Numbered from the stretch's first letter, positions 16,225 to 25,427 are shown. The stretch is 44,062 nucleotides of DNA from Clostridia bacterium (GCA_017436525.1 JAFSCX010000059.1:1-44062); one strand, 5' to 3'. A program made the numbers and translations. The notes: a model not told the origin generated them from the letters alone.

Positions 16225-17577
16225 TTATTTTCCGACGCAAAAGCGGGAGAATATTCGATCGATCATCTCATCGGTTACCTCCTGACCGGTGATCCCGCCC
16301 AGATGGCTTGCAGCTTCAGTAAGATCAATAGAGACCAGATCGGGGGTAAAGCCTTGGGCAAGGCCTGCGGCGGCTGCTTGGACTGCATTTTTTGCCGCAA
16401 GCAAATCTGCAAGCTGGAGGGGATCGGTCAGGACCCCTTCTGCCGCCGCATCCTCTACCGAATACTGGGTGCGAACCCATTCATCAATCAAGGCGCAACC
16501 CGCTCCATTTTGGGCAGAAATCTTTACTATATGTTTATAATGCTTTGAAATATACTCTTCGTCAATCAGCTGAGGAAGATCTGCCTTATTGATGATGGCC
16601 AAGTTTTGCGCATCCGCATAAGATAGGATCAACTGCCGATCATCCTCATTCAAAGGGCGGGAACCATCAAATACCGCAAAGACCACCCTTGCCGCTTCCG
16701 CTTCTTTTCGGGCGATGGAGATGCCCTGCTGCTCTATGGGATCGGCGGTGCTTCTCATGCCTGCCGTATCGGAAAGATGGCAGGTAAGATCCCCTAAGCG
16801 GCAGCCCTCCCGCACCATATCACGGGTGGTGCCGGGGATGGCGGATACAATGCTCCGCTCATAGCCGAGAAGCTGATTCATCAGGGTGCTTTTTCCCACA
16901 TTGGGAGCGCCCACAATGGCGATCGAAAGCCCTTCTCGGATCAACCGCCCTGTTTTGGTCCCCTCGACAAGGGCGCTCAGTTCCTCTGCGATCTCCTCTA
17001 AAGCAGGCAGATATTCTTCGGCCGGCTCGTCTATTTCTTCGGGAAAATCCACATAAGCCATCAGCTCAGTATTCAAATCCACCAGCCGCTCATAAAGCCG
17101 ATTGATTTTTCGGGAAAGCGTTCCTTCCATGCGAGAGAGGGCATTTTTTTGCTGGGCTTTGGAGGTGGCCTCGATCAACTCAATCACCGCCTTCGCGGAA
17201 ACAAGATCTAATTTGCCATTCAAATAGGCCCGCTTGGAAAACTCCCCCGGGCCTGCCGGAGCACAGCCGCGCCGCACCAACAGCTCCATTACACTCTGCA
17301 AGACAAATAAGCCACCATGGCAGCAAAGTTCTGCCGTATCCTCCCCCGTATAAGAGCGAGGGCCGAGAAAGCAGGTAACCATCGCCTCGTCTAAGGGTGC
17401 GCCGTCTTCTTCAATGCGATAAAGAGCGGCTTTTCCGTGGACTACGGTAAAGGGCGCTCCGTTTTTCTTTTTCAAAATTCCTTCCAAGATGGAAAAGGTC
17501 TCCCGCCCGCTGATGCGGATGATCCCCAGCGCCGCAGTGGCGGGGGCGGTGGAGATGGCGCAGATGGTTTGGCTCAT
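16225..17577 (-). CDS. mnmE: tRNA modification GTPase MnmE
   Basis: MnmE is a GTPase that works with MnmG on wobble uridine. The 450-residue protein has the N-terminal tetrahydrofolate-binding domain (ATAALGIIRISG), a helical domain, and an inserted G domain with GAPNVGKSTLMN, GTTRD and DTAGMR motifs. It ends FCVGK, the C-terminal cysteine motif. Start M at 17577 is favoured because GAGG then sits seven bases upstream; the ATG at 17583 is too close to it. A good promoter lies at 17610-17638. The gene is separated from jag by the GH20 gene on the other strand. Confidence 0.96.
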   Translation of the reverse strand: MSQTICAISTAPATAALGIIRISGRETFSILEGILKKKNGAPFTVVHGKAALYRIEEDGAPLDEAMVTCFLGPRSYTGEDTAELCCHGGLFVLQSVMELLVRRGCAPAGPGEFSKRAYLNGKLDLVSAKAVIELIEATSKAQQKNALSRMEGTLSRKINRLYERLVDLNTELMAYVDFPEEIDEPAEEYLPALEEIAEELSALVEGTKTGRLIREGLSIAIVGAPNVGKSTLMNQLLGYERSIVSAIPGTTRDMVREGCRLGDLTCHLSDTAGMRSTADPIEQQGISIARKEAEAARVVFAVFDGSRPLNEDDRQLILSYADAQNLAIINKADLPQLIDEEYISKHYKHIVKISAQNGAGCALIDEWVRTQYSVEDAAAEGVLTDPLQLADLLAAKNAVQAAAAGLAQGFTPDLVSIDLTEAASHLGGITGQEVTDEMIDRIFSRFCVGK

Positions 17578-17609
17578 TTTCATTCCTCATTCAAAATAGT
17601 ATTCATTTT

Positions 17610-17638
17610 ATTTTACAACAACTGCATAAAAGTTGCAA
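17610..17638 (-). promoter_or_regulatory. Promoter of mnmE
   Basis: On the minus strand TTGCAA (17633-17638), a 17-bp spacer and TAAAAT (17610-17615) lie 32 bp before the mnmE start. Confidence 0.75.
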
Positions 17639-17782
17639 TATGATTTCCGTTGCCTTTTGTAAAAAAGAGGAAAAAATAGATAAAAAGAAGGAAGGTGGCC
17701 GAAAACCGTGAAGATTTATAATAAAAAACACTTTTCTGCCGCCCTTCTTAATGGTATAAATCTAATATTTTTCGTTTGTTTA

Positions 17783-17811
17783 TTGAAAATCAAGAGCCCT
17801 TTCGTTATAAT
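17783..17811 (+). promoter_or_regulatory. Promoter of the GH20 hexosaminidase gene
   Basis: TTGAAA (17783-17788), a 17-bp spacer and TATAAT (17806-17811) precede the start codon by 63 bp. Confidence 0.85.
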
Positions 17812-17874
17812 GAGGACAAAGCAAATTTTTCCTGCTTCACCATTAAAATTTTGCTGCTTCAAGGAGGCAAAACC

Positions 17875-19698
17875 ATGAAATTCAATCTGATCCATCTGCC
17901 CGATGAATTAAAGGGTCCCTTAAAAGAGATTGAAGGCCGGCTTTCCTTCTCTATGGGGGAAGAGGGGAGAGCCGTCAAGGTGCAAAAGGGCGAGAAACTC
18001 TCCATTGATGCATCCGGCGAAGAAATCTTGCTCACCTATCATAAAAAGGTAGAATTTTTCCGCCTTCTAACGCTGTTGCCCTCCCATTTGGAAGGGGTTT
18101 ATGAAGAGACGCCCGCCCATGAGGATCTCTGCCTGATGAGCGATTGCTCCCGCAATGCCGTCTTCAATATGAAGGGCGCAAAGAAAATGATCCGCGCTCT
18201 GGCGCTGATGGGTTTTACCTCCTTTATGCTCTATACCGAGGATACCTATGAGATTCCCGAGTATCCTTTCTTTGGATATCAAAGAGGTCGTTTTTCTCAG
18301 GCAGAGCTGAAGGAAATCGACGATTATGCCGCTTCCTTCGGCATCGAGGTGATCCCCTGCATCCAGATGCTGGCCCATCTCAATGGGGCGCTCCGTTGGC
18401 CTGCCTTTGGAGATGTTACCGATGTGGGCGATATTCTCTTGGTAGGGGAGGAGAAAACCTATCAACTGCTGGATGCTATGCTCCGCTCTCTCAGAAAGGT
18501 CTTTCGCACCAAAAAAATCCATATCGGCATGGATGAAGCCCATCTTTTAGGCTCCGGCAAATATCTGGATAAAAACGGCTACCGCCCCCGCTCTGAGATT
18601 CTTTTGGAGCATCTGGAGAAATGCTGCAAAATGTGCGCCGCATATGATTTTGAGCCGATGATGTGGAGCGATATGTTCTTCCGTATCCAATTCGATGGCC
18701 AATATTATGTGGAAGAAGGGGAGATCGAGCAGAAGGTGATGGATCTTGTGCCCGAAAATCTCTCCTTGGTTTATTGGGATTATTATTCCGAAAACGAAAA
18801 AATCTTCCGCCATATGGTCCATTGCCATAAGCAATTCAAAAATCCCATGATCTTTGCAGGGGGCGCTTGGAAATGGCATGGAATGAGCCCTTGTAATTTC
18901 TTCTCCTTAAAGGTCAATGATATCCACTTGAAGGTATCCAGAGAAGAGCGGGTTCCCATGGTCATCGCCACCGCATGGGGAGATAATGGCGCCGAAGCCA
19001 GCCAATTTTCCATCCTGCCCACCCTGCAGCAATATGCGGAATATTGCTATGCAAAAGGGGAGGATCGCTCTTGGGTTGCCAAGCGCTTTGAAGAGACCTT
19101 CCAAATTCCCTTTGATACCTTCCTTTTGCTGGATAGCCCTGCCCTTCTTTCCGATAATAAAGAGCTATCCCGCAGGAAAATCAATAGTAAGCATCTTCTT
19201 TATAATGCTCCTCTTGCCGGCTGGTTGGATTGGTGCATTAAGCCCTTCTACGCTACCGAATATGCCGAAAAAGCAAAAGCCCTCCATGAAATTCCAAAGA
19301 ATGAATATTCTTATCTTTTTGAATCGGCCGCAAAGCTTTGCGATGTATTGGCGCTGAAAGCCACCCTCTCTTTGGATATCCGCGCCGCCTATGAAAAGAA
19401 GGATAAAAAAGCCTTGAAAGAGCTTGCTGAAATCCGCATTCCCGCCACCATCAAAGCCTTGGAAAATTATCTGCCTTTCGCAAGAGCAGAATGGTATATG
19501 GATAATAAAACCTATGGTTTTGATGTAATCGAAATTCGCATCGGCGGCTTGAAAGAGCAGCTCTCTTCCACTGCGCTGATGCTCCATTCCTTCCTCAAAG
19601 GAGAGATAGAAAAGATCGATCAGCTGGAAGAGCCTCTCTTAGAAGGCCCCAATCCAAAAAATAATTGGGCCTTGCTCGTAACCGGCGTTGTCAACTAA
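17875..19698 (+). CDS. Cytosolic beta-N-acetylhexosaminidase / glucosaminidase, GH20 family
   Basis: The 607-residue protein has an (alpha/beta)8 domain with the GH20 catalytic pair Asp-Glu in HIGMDEAH (D220-E221). Around it are FMLYTEDTYEIPEYPFFGYQ and CIQMLAHLNGALRWP. GH20 enzymes remove terminal beta-linked GlcNAc/GalNAc or glucosamine with the substrate acetamido group as nucleophile. No signal peptide is present, so it acts inside the cell, like streptococcal GcnA, perhaps on imported chitooligosaccharides, host glycans or recycled muropeptides. The start at 17875 follows AAGGAGGCAAAACC. It has its own promoter and terminator and interrupts the usual jag-mnmE neighbourhood, on the opposite strand; this looks like an insertion. 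Confidence 0.87.
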   Translation: MKFNLIHLPDELKGPLKEIEGRLSFSMGEEGRAVKVQKGEKLSIDASGEEILLTYHKKVEFFRLLTLLPSHLEGVYEETPAHEDLCLMSDCSRNAVFNMKGAKKMIRALALMGFTSFMLYTEDTYEIPEYPFFGYQRGRFSQAELKEIDDYAASFGIEVIPCIQMLAHLNGALRWPAFGDVTDVGDILLVGEEKTYQLLDAMLRSLRKVFRTKKIHIGMDEAHLLGSGKYLDKNGYRPRSEILLEHLEKCCKMCAAYDFEPMMWSDMFFRIQFDGQYYVEEGEIEQKVMDLVPENLSLVYWDYYSENEKIFRHMVHCHKQFKNPMIFAGGAWKWHGMSPCNFFSLKVNDIHLKVSREERVPMVIATAWGDNGAEASQFSILPTLQQYAEYCYAKGEDRSWVAKRFEETFQIPFDTFLLLDSPALLSDNKELSRRKINSKHLLYNAPLAGWLDWCIKPFYATEYAEKAKALHEIPKNEYSYLFESAAKLCDVLALKATLSLDIRAAYEKKDKKALKELAEIRIPATIKALENYLPFARAEWYMDNKTYGFDVIEIRIGGLKEQLSSTALMLHSFLKGEIEKIDQLEEPLLEGPNPKNNWALLVTGVVN

Positions 19699-19700
19699 AT

Positions 19701-19728
19701 AAAAAAAGAGCCAAATGGCTCTTTTTTT
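19701..19728 (+). terminator. Terminator of the GH20 gene
   Basis: AAAAAAAGAGCC (19701-19712), loop AAAT, and GGCTCTTTTTTT (19717-19728) form a classic intrinsic terminator three bases after the stop. Confidence 0.93.
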
Positions 19729-19742
19729 CTTGCCCTTTTCAC

Positions 19743-19772
19743 TTTTGATATCATGATATCATGATATCAAAA
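19743..19772. repeat. Perfect 30-bp palindrome, copy 2
   Basis: Identical to the copy at 5284-5313, with three GATATC units in TTTT...AAAA flanks. It lies between two convergent terminators, outside any gene. Confidence 0.85.
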
Positions 19773-19786
19773 TCATACTAAAAAAG

Positions 19787-19814
19787 AAGAGGATCGAAAT
19801 ATTTCGGTCCTCTT
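19787..19814 (-). terminator. Terminator of the rpmH-to-jag operon
   Basis: AAGAGGATCGAAAT (19787-19800) and ATTTCGGTCCTCTT (19801-19814) are complementary with one mismatch. The hairpin starts seven bases after the jag stop on the minus strand. Confidence 0.8.
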
Positions 19815-19820
19815 TTGAGA

Positions 19821-20639
19821 TTACTTTTTATAGCCGACGACTACGCGGCGCTTGGGCTCGGAGCCAACCGAGAAGGTGGTGATATTCCCTCTGCCGGTCA
19901 GAGCTGCATGAATAATGCGGCGCTCATAGGGGCTCATGGGCTCCATGGTGATATTTCTCTTATACTTGATAGCCTTTTCGGCATTCTTTTGTGCAAGTGC
20001 TTCTAAGGTACGGATTCTCTTTGCCCGATAATTTTCAGTATCAACGGTAACGCGGATCTTTTCATTGCGGCCTTTATTGATGACCAGATTGCAAAGATAC
20101 TGGACCGCATCCAGCGTCTCGCCCCGTCTGCCGATCAGGATGCCCATCTTAGCGCCGCTGACTTCGGCGTAATAATGGCCGTCGTCGCCCAGCTCAACCT
20201 TGACAGCGCCCTCTTCCTCCGCACCGATATGGGGCAGCAGGCCCAGCAAGAATTCTTCAATCTTTTTGGAATGTTCGTCGTCCACCGGGCTCTTCTGCAC
20301 CTCGGGCAGAAGGGGAGCGGCTGCTTTCTCTGCCTTGGGCGCTTTTTCCTTGGCAGGTTTTTTCTCCTTTTTGGAAAGCTTCTCCGGCTCCCATGCGGGG
20401 ACCTTTACTTCCTTCTTCGGTTCTTCCTTCTTGGGCTCTTCCTTTTGGAGTTGCTCATCGGAAACCTCGATCTCTACCTTAATCTTGGCAGGGGTCGCGC
20501 CGATGCCGAAGATGCCTTTGGTAGGAGTCTCTTCCACAAAATAGCTGAGCAGGTCCTTATCCTCCCCCAGCTCAGAAGCTGCAAGCTCTACAGCCGCTTC
20601 AATGGTTTTTCCTTCAAAAAATAATTCTTTAATTGCCAT
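19821..20639 (-). CDS. jag: RNA-binding protein KhpB/Jag (Jag_N, KH and R3H domains)
   Basis: KhpB/EloR/Jag binds RNA and helps control cell elongation. The 272-residue protein has an N-terminal Jag_N domain (KELFFEGKTIEAAVELAASELG), a long Lys/Glu/Pro-rich linker, a KH-II domain (GILIGRRGETLDAVQYLCNLVINKG) and a C-terminal R3H domain (MSPYERRIIHAAL...TFSVGSEPKRRVVV). It follows yidC by 13 bp and closes the rpmH-rnpA-yidD-yidC-jag operon before the terminator. The length and domain order are standard. Confidence 0.95.
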   Translation of the reverse strand: MAIKELFFEGKTIEAAVELAASELGEDKDLLSYFVEETPTKGIFGIGATPAKIKVEIEVSDEQLQKEEPKKEEPKKEVKVPAWEPEKLSKKEKKPAKEKAPKAEKAAAPLLPEVQKSPVDDEHSKKIEEFLLGLLPHIGAEEEGAVKVELGDDGHYYAEVSGAKMGILIGRRGETLDAVQYLCNLVINKGRNEKIRVTVDTENYRAKRIRTLEALAQKNAEKAIKYKRNITMEPMSPYERRIIHAALTGRGNITTFSVGSEPKRRVVVGYKK

Positions 20640-20652
20640 TTTTTATTGATCC

Positions 20653-21624
20653 TCACTTTTTCTTCTTGGATGCAGCCAAAGCGGCGGCCTTTTTCTGGGC
20701 TGCTGCGCTGCGCTTTTCTTTACGAGCATTCTTTTCCTGCTCCATTTTTTGCTCCACCTCAGCCAATACCTTCTTGGGATCATAGATCTTATTGAGAAGG
20801 AAGGTCTGGGCGATGCTGAAGAGGTTGCCGATGATCCAGTATAAACCTAATGCACAGTTCAGCGAATAGGTAAAGAACAGCGACATTAAAGGCATCATAT
20901 AAAGCATCATCTTATTGCTGCTTTGGGTAGAGGGATCTGCTGCTTGCTGCATGGGGCTGAGTTTCTGAGAAACCCAAGATACCAAAAAGCTGGTTACGCA
21001 AGCGATAATGGGGATCAGAATCATCCAGGACCAGAATTGCTCATTGGGGGTGCGGGAAAGATTGATGATCCCAAAGACCTCATCGCCGGGAAGGGAGGTG
21101 CCGGAAAGATTATAGATCTGCAGCTCATGGTTGCTGATGGTGGTAACGGCGGCTTCTCCTGCCGTGATCTTATCTACGACCTTTTGAAGGCTCTCGGGCA
21201 GATTTTGAATCTTCATGGCCAGCTCATAAACCCGCTGAGCCGTCTTAGAGGTGAAATATTCCCCGTAATATACATAGGTAAGGGGATGCCGCACAATGGA
21301 ATAGATCAAAAAGATCAGCGGCAGCTGAATCAGCATGGGCAGGCAAGAGCTCATGGGATTATAGCCCTCTCGCTGATAAAGCTTTTGCAGCTCCATACTG
21401 TATTTTTCACGATTGCTTCCGTATTTCTTTTGCAGCGCATCCTGATAGGGCTTAAGGCGCACCATATTCAAAGAATTCTTCTGCTGCTTCAAAGAAAAGG
21501 GGAAGGTGATGATCTTGGTAATCAGCGCATAGGCAACCAATGCCCATGCATAGTTATTGAGCAGGTTCATACACTGCTGCATGAGCCATGCAAAGGGAAC
21601 GATTAAATAACTCCAAATACTCAT
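20653..21624 (-). CDS. yidC: Membrane protein insertase YidC/Oxa1
   Basis: YidC inserts and folds membrane proteins alone or with SecYEG. The 323-residue protein has the Gram-positive-type topology. One N-terminal hydrophobic helix is followed by a long cytosolic loop with SLKQQKNSLNMVRLKPYQDALQKKYG and by the conserved membrane segment QLPLIFLIYSIVRHPLTYVYYG. The last helices (LYWIIGNLFSIAQTFLLNKIY) precede a Lys/Ala-rich tail that binds ribosomes. No lipobox is seen at the N-terminus. Its start overlaps the yidD stop by four bases. Confidence 0.96.
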   Translation of the reverse strand: MSIWSYLIVPFAWLMQQCMNLLNNYAWALVAYALITKIITFPFSLKQQKNSLNMVRLKPYQDALQKKYGSNREKYSMELQKLYQREGYNPMSSCLPMLIQLPLIFLIYSIVRHPLTYVYYGEYFTSKTAQRVYELAMKIQNLPESLQKVVDKITAGEAAVTTISNHELQIYNLSGTSLPGDEVFGIINLSRTPNEQFWSWMILIPIIACVTSFLVSWVSQKLSPMQQAADPSTQSSNKMMLYMMPLMSLFFTYSLNCALGLYWIIGNLFSIAQTFLLNKIYDPKKVLAEVEQKMEQEKNARKEKRSAAAQKKAAALAASKKKK

Positions 21625-21875
21625 TTTTTCTTCTCCTTCTTAAATAAATCCGGTACCGGATCGATCCCGCCCTTGGACCATGGATTACAGCGCAGCAAGC
21701 GCCATAAAGCAAGGCCTCCGCCGATCAATATGCCGTAGCGCAAAATCGCCGTGGAGGCGTAGGCGGAGCAGGTGGGATAAAATTTGCACCGCGCAGGAAG
21801 ATAGGGAGAAATCCATTTTTGATATGCCACAATCGGCAGAATCAAAATTTTTCGAATGGTTTTCAGTATGCTCAC
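21621..21875 (-). CDS. yidD: Membrane insertion efficiency factor YidD
   Basis: The 84-residue protein carries the family pattern YQKWISPYLPARCKFYPTCS followed by AYASTAI, and the CNPW-KGG-DPVP ending. YidD is a small amphipathic membrane-associated helper of YidC. It overlaps rnpA by four bases and yidC by four bases, the canonical order. Confidence 0.96.
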   Translation of the reverse strand: MSILKTIRKILILPIVAYQKWISPYLPARCKFYPTCSAYASTAILRYGILIGGGLALWRLLRCNPWSKGGIDPVPDLFKKEKKK

Positions 21876-22189
21876 GCTGAAAAATGCTCCTTTATAATCC
21901 TTGCAAGATCAGTGCTTTTCATAGAAAGGCAGCGGCTTCTTGCCACAATGATAATATCACACCCTTTGGGTAAAATATCCAAGTTTGCGTAAACTGCTTC
22001 CCGAATAATCCGCCTCGCACGATTGCGGGCAGGGGAATTTCCCAGCTTTTTGCTGACGGTAATCCCAAGGCGGGTCTTTCCCATTCGGTTTTTGCGCCAA
22101 TAGACCACCATTTCCTTTTCCACAAAGGACTTTCCCTGATGGTAGGCTCTTTTGAAATTTACATTTTCTTTTACACTCTCGATTCTCAT
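21872..22189 (-). CDS. rnpA: Ribonuclease P protein component
   Basis: The 105-residue basic protein binds the RNase P RNA and helps it cut tRNA 5' leaders. It starts with MRIESVKENVNFKRAYHQGKS and has the RNR signature KLGNSPARNRARRIIREA. The gene lies between rpmH and yidD, as in nearly all bacteria. A hairpin at 22213-22245 lies between rpmH and rnpA and may reduce read-through. Confidence 0.97.
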   Translation of the reverse strand: MRIESVKENVNFKRAYHQGKSFVEKEMVVYWRKNRMGKTRLGITVSKKLGNSPARNRARRIIREAVYANLDILPKGCDIIIVARSRCLSMKSTDLARIIKEHFSA

Positions 22190-22212
22190 TGCGAAGAGGC
22201 CCTCATTTCAAT

Positions 22213-22245
22213 AAAAAAGGCCACAAACATCCATTTGCGGCCTTT
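22213..22245 (-). terminator. Attenuating hairpin between rpmH and rnpA
   Basis: On the minus strand AAAGGCCGCAAA, a 6-nt loop and TTTGTGGCCTTT pair with one wobble, followed by TTTAT. It sits after the rpmH stop and would lower rnpA relative to rpmH expression, a known pattern in this operon. Confidence 0.75.
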
Positions 22246-22253
22246 ATTATCAT

Positions 22254-22388
22254 TTAGTGCGTTAATCTTTTTCTGCCTTTTGCCCTTCTTCTGGCCAAAA
22301 CCTTTTGACCGTTGGCAGTTCTCATTCTCTTTCTGAAGCCATGAACTTTGCTTCTCTGGCGCTTCTTAGGCTGATAAGTCCGAACCAT
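22254..22388 (-). CDS. rpmH: 50S ribosomal protein L34
   Basis: The 44-residue, highly basic protein reads [18 protein letters not shown] in its first part and ends GRKRLTH, the L34 pattern. AGGAGG lies seven bases before the start. A perfect sigma-A promoter lies 57 bp upstream (22446-22474). It is the first gene of the rpmH-rnpA-yidD-yidC-jag operon. Confidence 0.98.
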   Translation of the reverse strand: MVRTYQPKKRQRSKVHGFRKRMRTANGQKVLARRRAKGRKRLTH

Positions 22389-22445
22389 TTTTCAATCCTC
22401 CTTCTATATCTTTTCAAGATAGTAATTCATTTTTGAGCAAAATAC

Positions 22446-22474
22446 ATTATATATAAGTAAACATAATTTGTCAA
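22446..22474 (-). promoter_or_regulatory. Consensus promoter of the rpmH operon
   Basis: On the minus strand TTGACA (22469-22474), a 17-bp spacer and TATAAT (22446-22451) are a perfect consensus. It starts only eight bases after the glyS stop. Confidence 0.92.
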
Positions 22475-22482
22475 TAAAATTT

Positions 22483-23865
22483 TCAAAATTTCAAGCTCTC
22501 GCGGATAAACTCCACCAATTCTTCGATCTTCACCCGCTTTTGCTCCATGGAATCGCGGAACCGAATGGTAACGCATCCATCCTCCTCGCTATCAAAATCA
22601 TAGCAGATGGAGAAGGGGGTTCCGATCTCATCCTGCCGGCGATAACGCTTACCGATGGAGCCTGCATCATCAAATTCCACATTAAATTCCTTGCAAAGGA
22701 CATTATATACCTTTTCCATGGCAGGGCCGGAAAGCTTCTTGGAAAGGGGAAGAACCGCCGCTTTCACAGGAGCAAGAGCCGGATGCAGGCGCAAAACAAC
22801 CCGCACATCGCCTTTTTCCGCATCCAAGACTTCCTCATCATAAGCATCGCAAAGGAAGGCAAGCAAGACACGATCGGCGCCCAAAGAGGGCTCTACCACA
22901 TAGGGAATATAATGCTCATTGGTCTCGGGATCGAAATACTCCAAGGATTTGCCGCTGGCTTCCTGATGGCGGCCCAGATCATAATTGGTCCGATCGGCAA
23001 TGCCCCAAAGCTCACCCCAGCCGAAGGGGAAGAGAAATTCAATATCGGTGGTTGCCTTGGAATAGAAGGAAAGCTCCTCCTTCTCATGATCCCGAAGGCG
23101 CATATTTTCTTCCTTCATGCCAAGGGAGATCAGCCAATTCTTGCAATAATCTTTCCAATAATAGAACCAATCCAGATCGGTATCGGGCTTGCAGAAGAAT
23201 TCACATTCCATCTGCTCAAACTCACGGGTACGGAATACAAAGTTGCCCGGCGTGATCTCATTTCTGAAGGATTTACCGATCTGGCAGACGCCGAAGGGCA
23301 GCTTCTTTCTGGTGGTGCGCTGGATATTGGCATAGTTGACAAAGATACCCTGCGCCGTCTCGGGCCGGAGATATACCTCATTTTTAGCATCCTCCGTAAC
23401 GCCGATATAGGTCTTAAACATCAGATTGAATTTGCGGATATCGGTAAAATTGGCTTTCCCGCAATCGGGGCAGACAATATTATGCTCCTTGATGTATTCC
23501 TCCATCTGCTCGAAGGTCATTCCTTCTGCATGGCCGCCTTCATCCTCGATCAGCTTATCTGCACGATGGCGGGCATGACATTCCTTGCAATCCATCAAAG
23601 GATCGGAAAATCCGCCCACATGGCCGCTGGTAACCCAGGTTTCGGGGTTCATGATGATGGCGGAATCCAAGCCGACGTTATAGGGAGATTCCTGCACAAA
23701 TTTCTGCCACCAGGCACGCTTTACATTATTTTTCAGCTCCACTCCCAAAGGACCGTAATCCCAGGAATTGGAAAGGCCGCCGTAGATCTCGCTTCCGCTA
23801 TATACAAATCCACGGTTTTTGCAGAGTGTTACCACCTGCTCCATTGTCTTATCCGTATTTTTCAT
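22483..23865 (-). CDS. glyS: Glycyl-tRNA synthetase, single-chain (alpha2) type
   Basis: The enzyme charges tRNA-Gly. The 460-residue protein is the eukaryote/archaeon-like homodimeric GlyRS (GlyQS), not the bacterial alpha2-beta2 type. It has [20 protein letters not shown] near the start, a CxxC/CxxC-like pair ([14 protein letters not shown]), motif 2 [10 protein letters not shown] and a C-terminal anticodon-binding domain. The start at 23865 follows GGAGGATGGAGCC. A perfect promoter lies at 23898-23926. Lying directly between rpmH and dnaA is unusual; no T-box leader is visible in the short upstream region. Confidence 0.96.
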   Translation of the reverse strand: MKNTDKTMEQVVTLCKNRGFVYSGSEIYGGLSNSWDYGPLGVELKNNVKRAWWQKFVQESPYNVGLDSAIIMNPETWVTSGHVGGFSDPLMDCKECHARHRADKLIEDEGGHAEGMTFEQMEEYIKEHNIVCPDCGKANFTDIRKFNLMFKTYIGVTEDAKNEVYLRPETAQGIFVNYANIQRTTRKKLPFGVCQIGKSFRNEITPGNFVFRTREFEQMECEFFCKPDTDLDWFYYWKDYCKNWLISLGMKEENMRLRDHEKEELSFYSKATTDIEFLFPFGWGELWGIADRTNYDLGRHQEASGKSLEYFDPETNEHYIPYVVEPSLGADRVLLAFLCDAYDEEVLDAEKGDVRVVLRLHPALAPVKAAVLPLSKKLSGPAMEKVYNVLCKEFNVEFDDAGSIGKRYRRQDEIGTPFSICYDFDSEEDGCVTIRFRDSMEQKRVKIEELVEFIRESLKF

Positions 23866-23897
23866 GGCTCCATCCTCCAATTATTATCTAAATCAGT

Positions 23898-23926
23898 ATT
23901 ATATCTTGAAAAATCCCCCTTGTCAA
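23898..23926 (-). promoter_or_regulatory. Consensus promoter of glyS
   Basis: On the minus strand TTGACA (23921-23926), a 17-bp spacer and TATAAT (23898-23903), divergent from the dnaA promoter 60 bp away. Confidence 0.92.
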
Positions 23927-23984
23927 CCAAAATCCAAATTAAATAATGATACTATATTATAAGTAATTATATATAAATTAGATA

Positions 23985-24013
23985 TTGAAATTATATTATT
24001 TGTATGTTAAAAT
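23985..24013 (+). promoter_or_regulatory. Likely promoter of dnaA
   Basis: TTGAAA (23985-23990), a 17-bp spacer and TAAAAT (24008-24013) lie 52 bp before the dnaA start. Two DnaA-box-like sequences follow at 24031-24050, which would fit autoregulation. Confidence 0.7.
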
Positions 24014-24030
24014 AAAGTGTAATTTTATTG

Positions 24031-24050
24031 TTTTCAACAGATTGTTCACA
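24031..24050. promoter_or_regulatory. DnaA-box-like sites upstream of dnaA
   Basis: TTTTCAACA (24031-24039) and TTGTTCACA (24042-24050) each differ from TTATCCACA at two positions. They lie between the promoter and the start codon in very AT-rich DNA. Weak individually, but clustered. Confidence 0.4.
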
Positions 24051-24065
24051 AAAGGGGGAAAAATC

Positions 24066-25427
24066 ATGCAATCTTTTAAGGATGTTTGGGATAAAGCGTT
24101 GGTTGTCTTGGAGCGGGAATTGAATTCCACCTCCTTTGAAAGCTGGGTCAAGCTTTTGATTCCCATGAAAATGGAAAATGATACCGCTTATTTTTGCGTA
24201 TCCACACTTTTTCAAAAAAACATTATCGATAAAAAATATAAAAAACAAATTGAAGATGCCATTGCCGAGACCATCGGCTTTGAAGTAGAAATCAAGGTGA
24301 TGACAGAAGAGGAAGTTCCTCCCCGTTTCCGAGAGATCGCCCAGAAAAAGCATGAAGAGGTCCATACCGCGCTGCCCATCAATGAAGAGGAATTCAGAGC
24401 CTTTAATGCCAAGACGAATTTGACCTTTGAAAATTTTGTAACCGGCAAGGAGAATGAATTTGCCCATGCAGCCGCCTTGGCCATTGCCAATAATCCTGCA
24501 GGCGCTTATAATCCCTTCTTCCTCTATGGCCATAGCGGCCTTGGGAAAACCCATCTGATCAACGCCATTGCCAATAAGATCGGGGAAAAGAATCCCGAGA
24601 TGAAGATTCTTTATGTAAAGGGGGATGAATTCACCAGCGAGCTGATTGATGCCATCCAGCACAATACCCAGCGGCAGTTCAAAAATAAATACCGCATGGC
24701 AGATGTCCTTTTGATGGACGACGTGCAGTTTATCAGCGGTAAAACCGCCATTCAGGAAGAATTCTTCCATACCTTTGATGCCCTTTATGAAAGCGATAAG
24801 CAGATCATCCTGACCTCCGATCGGCCGCCTAAGGAGCTGATGACCTTGGAGGAGCGGCTTCAATCCCGCTTTTCCATGGGGCTGATCGCCGATGTGCAGC
24901 CGCCCGAATATGAAACCCGCGTTGCGATCATTAAGCGGAAGGCCAAGCTCTATAATTTGAATATTTCCTCGGAAGTAGTCGAGCTGATCGCCTCTAAAAT
25001 CAAAACCAATGTACGGGAGCTGGAGGGCACCATTAAAAAGCTGAAGGCTTATAATTCCCTTTGGGGCCAGACCCCCACCATCGCCCTTGCAAAGGATGCC
25101 ATGGAGGCGGTGATTAAGGAAAATATCGGCTCCATAATTACGCCTGCCTCCATTATCGACCATGTCTCCCGCTATTATAATATCACCATTGATGATATTA
25201 AGAGCGAGAAAAAGCGCAGCGAAATCATTTCTGCCCGCCGCATGGCCATGTATATCATTCGGGAGACCACCGATCTTTCTCTGCCGGAAATCGGCAAGGA
25301 AATGGGCGGCAAGAATCATACAACGGTTCTTTATAACATCCGCAAGATGGAAGATACCATCAAGCAGGATCCCGCAACCGCAAAAATTGCTGCGGAACTG
25401 ATGGAAAATATCAAAAAATCTTATTAA
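24066..25427 (+). CDS. dnaA: Chromosomal replication initiator DnaA
   Basis: DnaA opens the origin and loads the helicase. The 453-residue protein has an N-terminal domain I (VWDKALVVLERELNSTSFESW), a variable linker, the AAA+ domain with Walker A GHSGLGKTHL and Walker B DVLLMDDVQFISG, and a C-terminal DNA-binding domain with the signature GGKNHTTVLYNIRKME. The ATG at 24066 follows AAAGGGGGA; upstream in-frame codons are not family-like. It is divergent from glyS, with dnaN downstream. Normal length. Confidence 0.98.
   Translation: MQSFKDVWDKALVVLERELNSTSFESWVKLLIPMKMENDTAYFCVSTLFQKNIIDKKYKKQIEDAIAETIGFEVEIKVMTEEEVPPRFREIAQKKHEEVHTALPINEEEFRAFNAKTNLTFENFVTGKENEFAHAAALAIANNPAGAYNPFFLYGHSGLGKTHLINAIANKIGEKNPEMKILYVKGDEFTSELIDAIQHNTQRQFKNKYRMADVLLMDDVQFISGKTAIQEEFFHTFDALYESDKQIILTSDRPPKELMTLEERLQSRFSMGLIADVQPPEYETRVAIIKRKAKLYNLNISSEVVELIASKIKTNVRELEGTIKKLKAYNSLWGQTPTIALAKDAMEAVIKENIGSIITPASIIDHVSRYYNITIDDIKSEKKRSEIISARRMAMYIIRETTDLSLPEIGKEMGGKNHTTVLYNIRKMEDTIKQDPATAKIAAELMENIKKSY

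Noticed and set aside
23866-24065. T-box leader for glyS
   Set aside because: The promoter lies only 33 bp before the glyS start, so there is no room for a T-box, and no AGGGTGG-like T-box core is seen.
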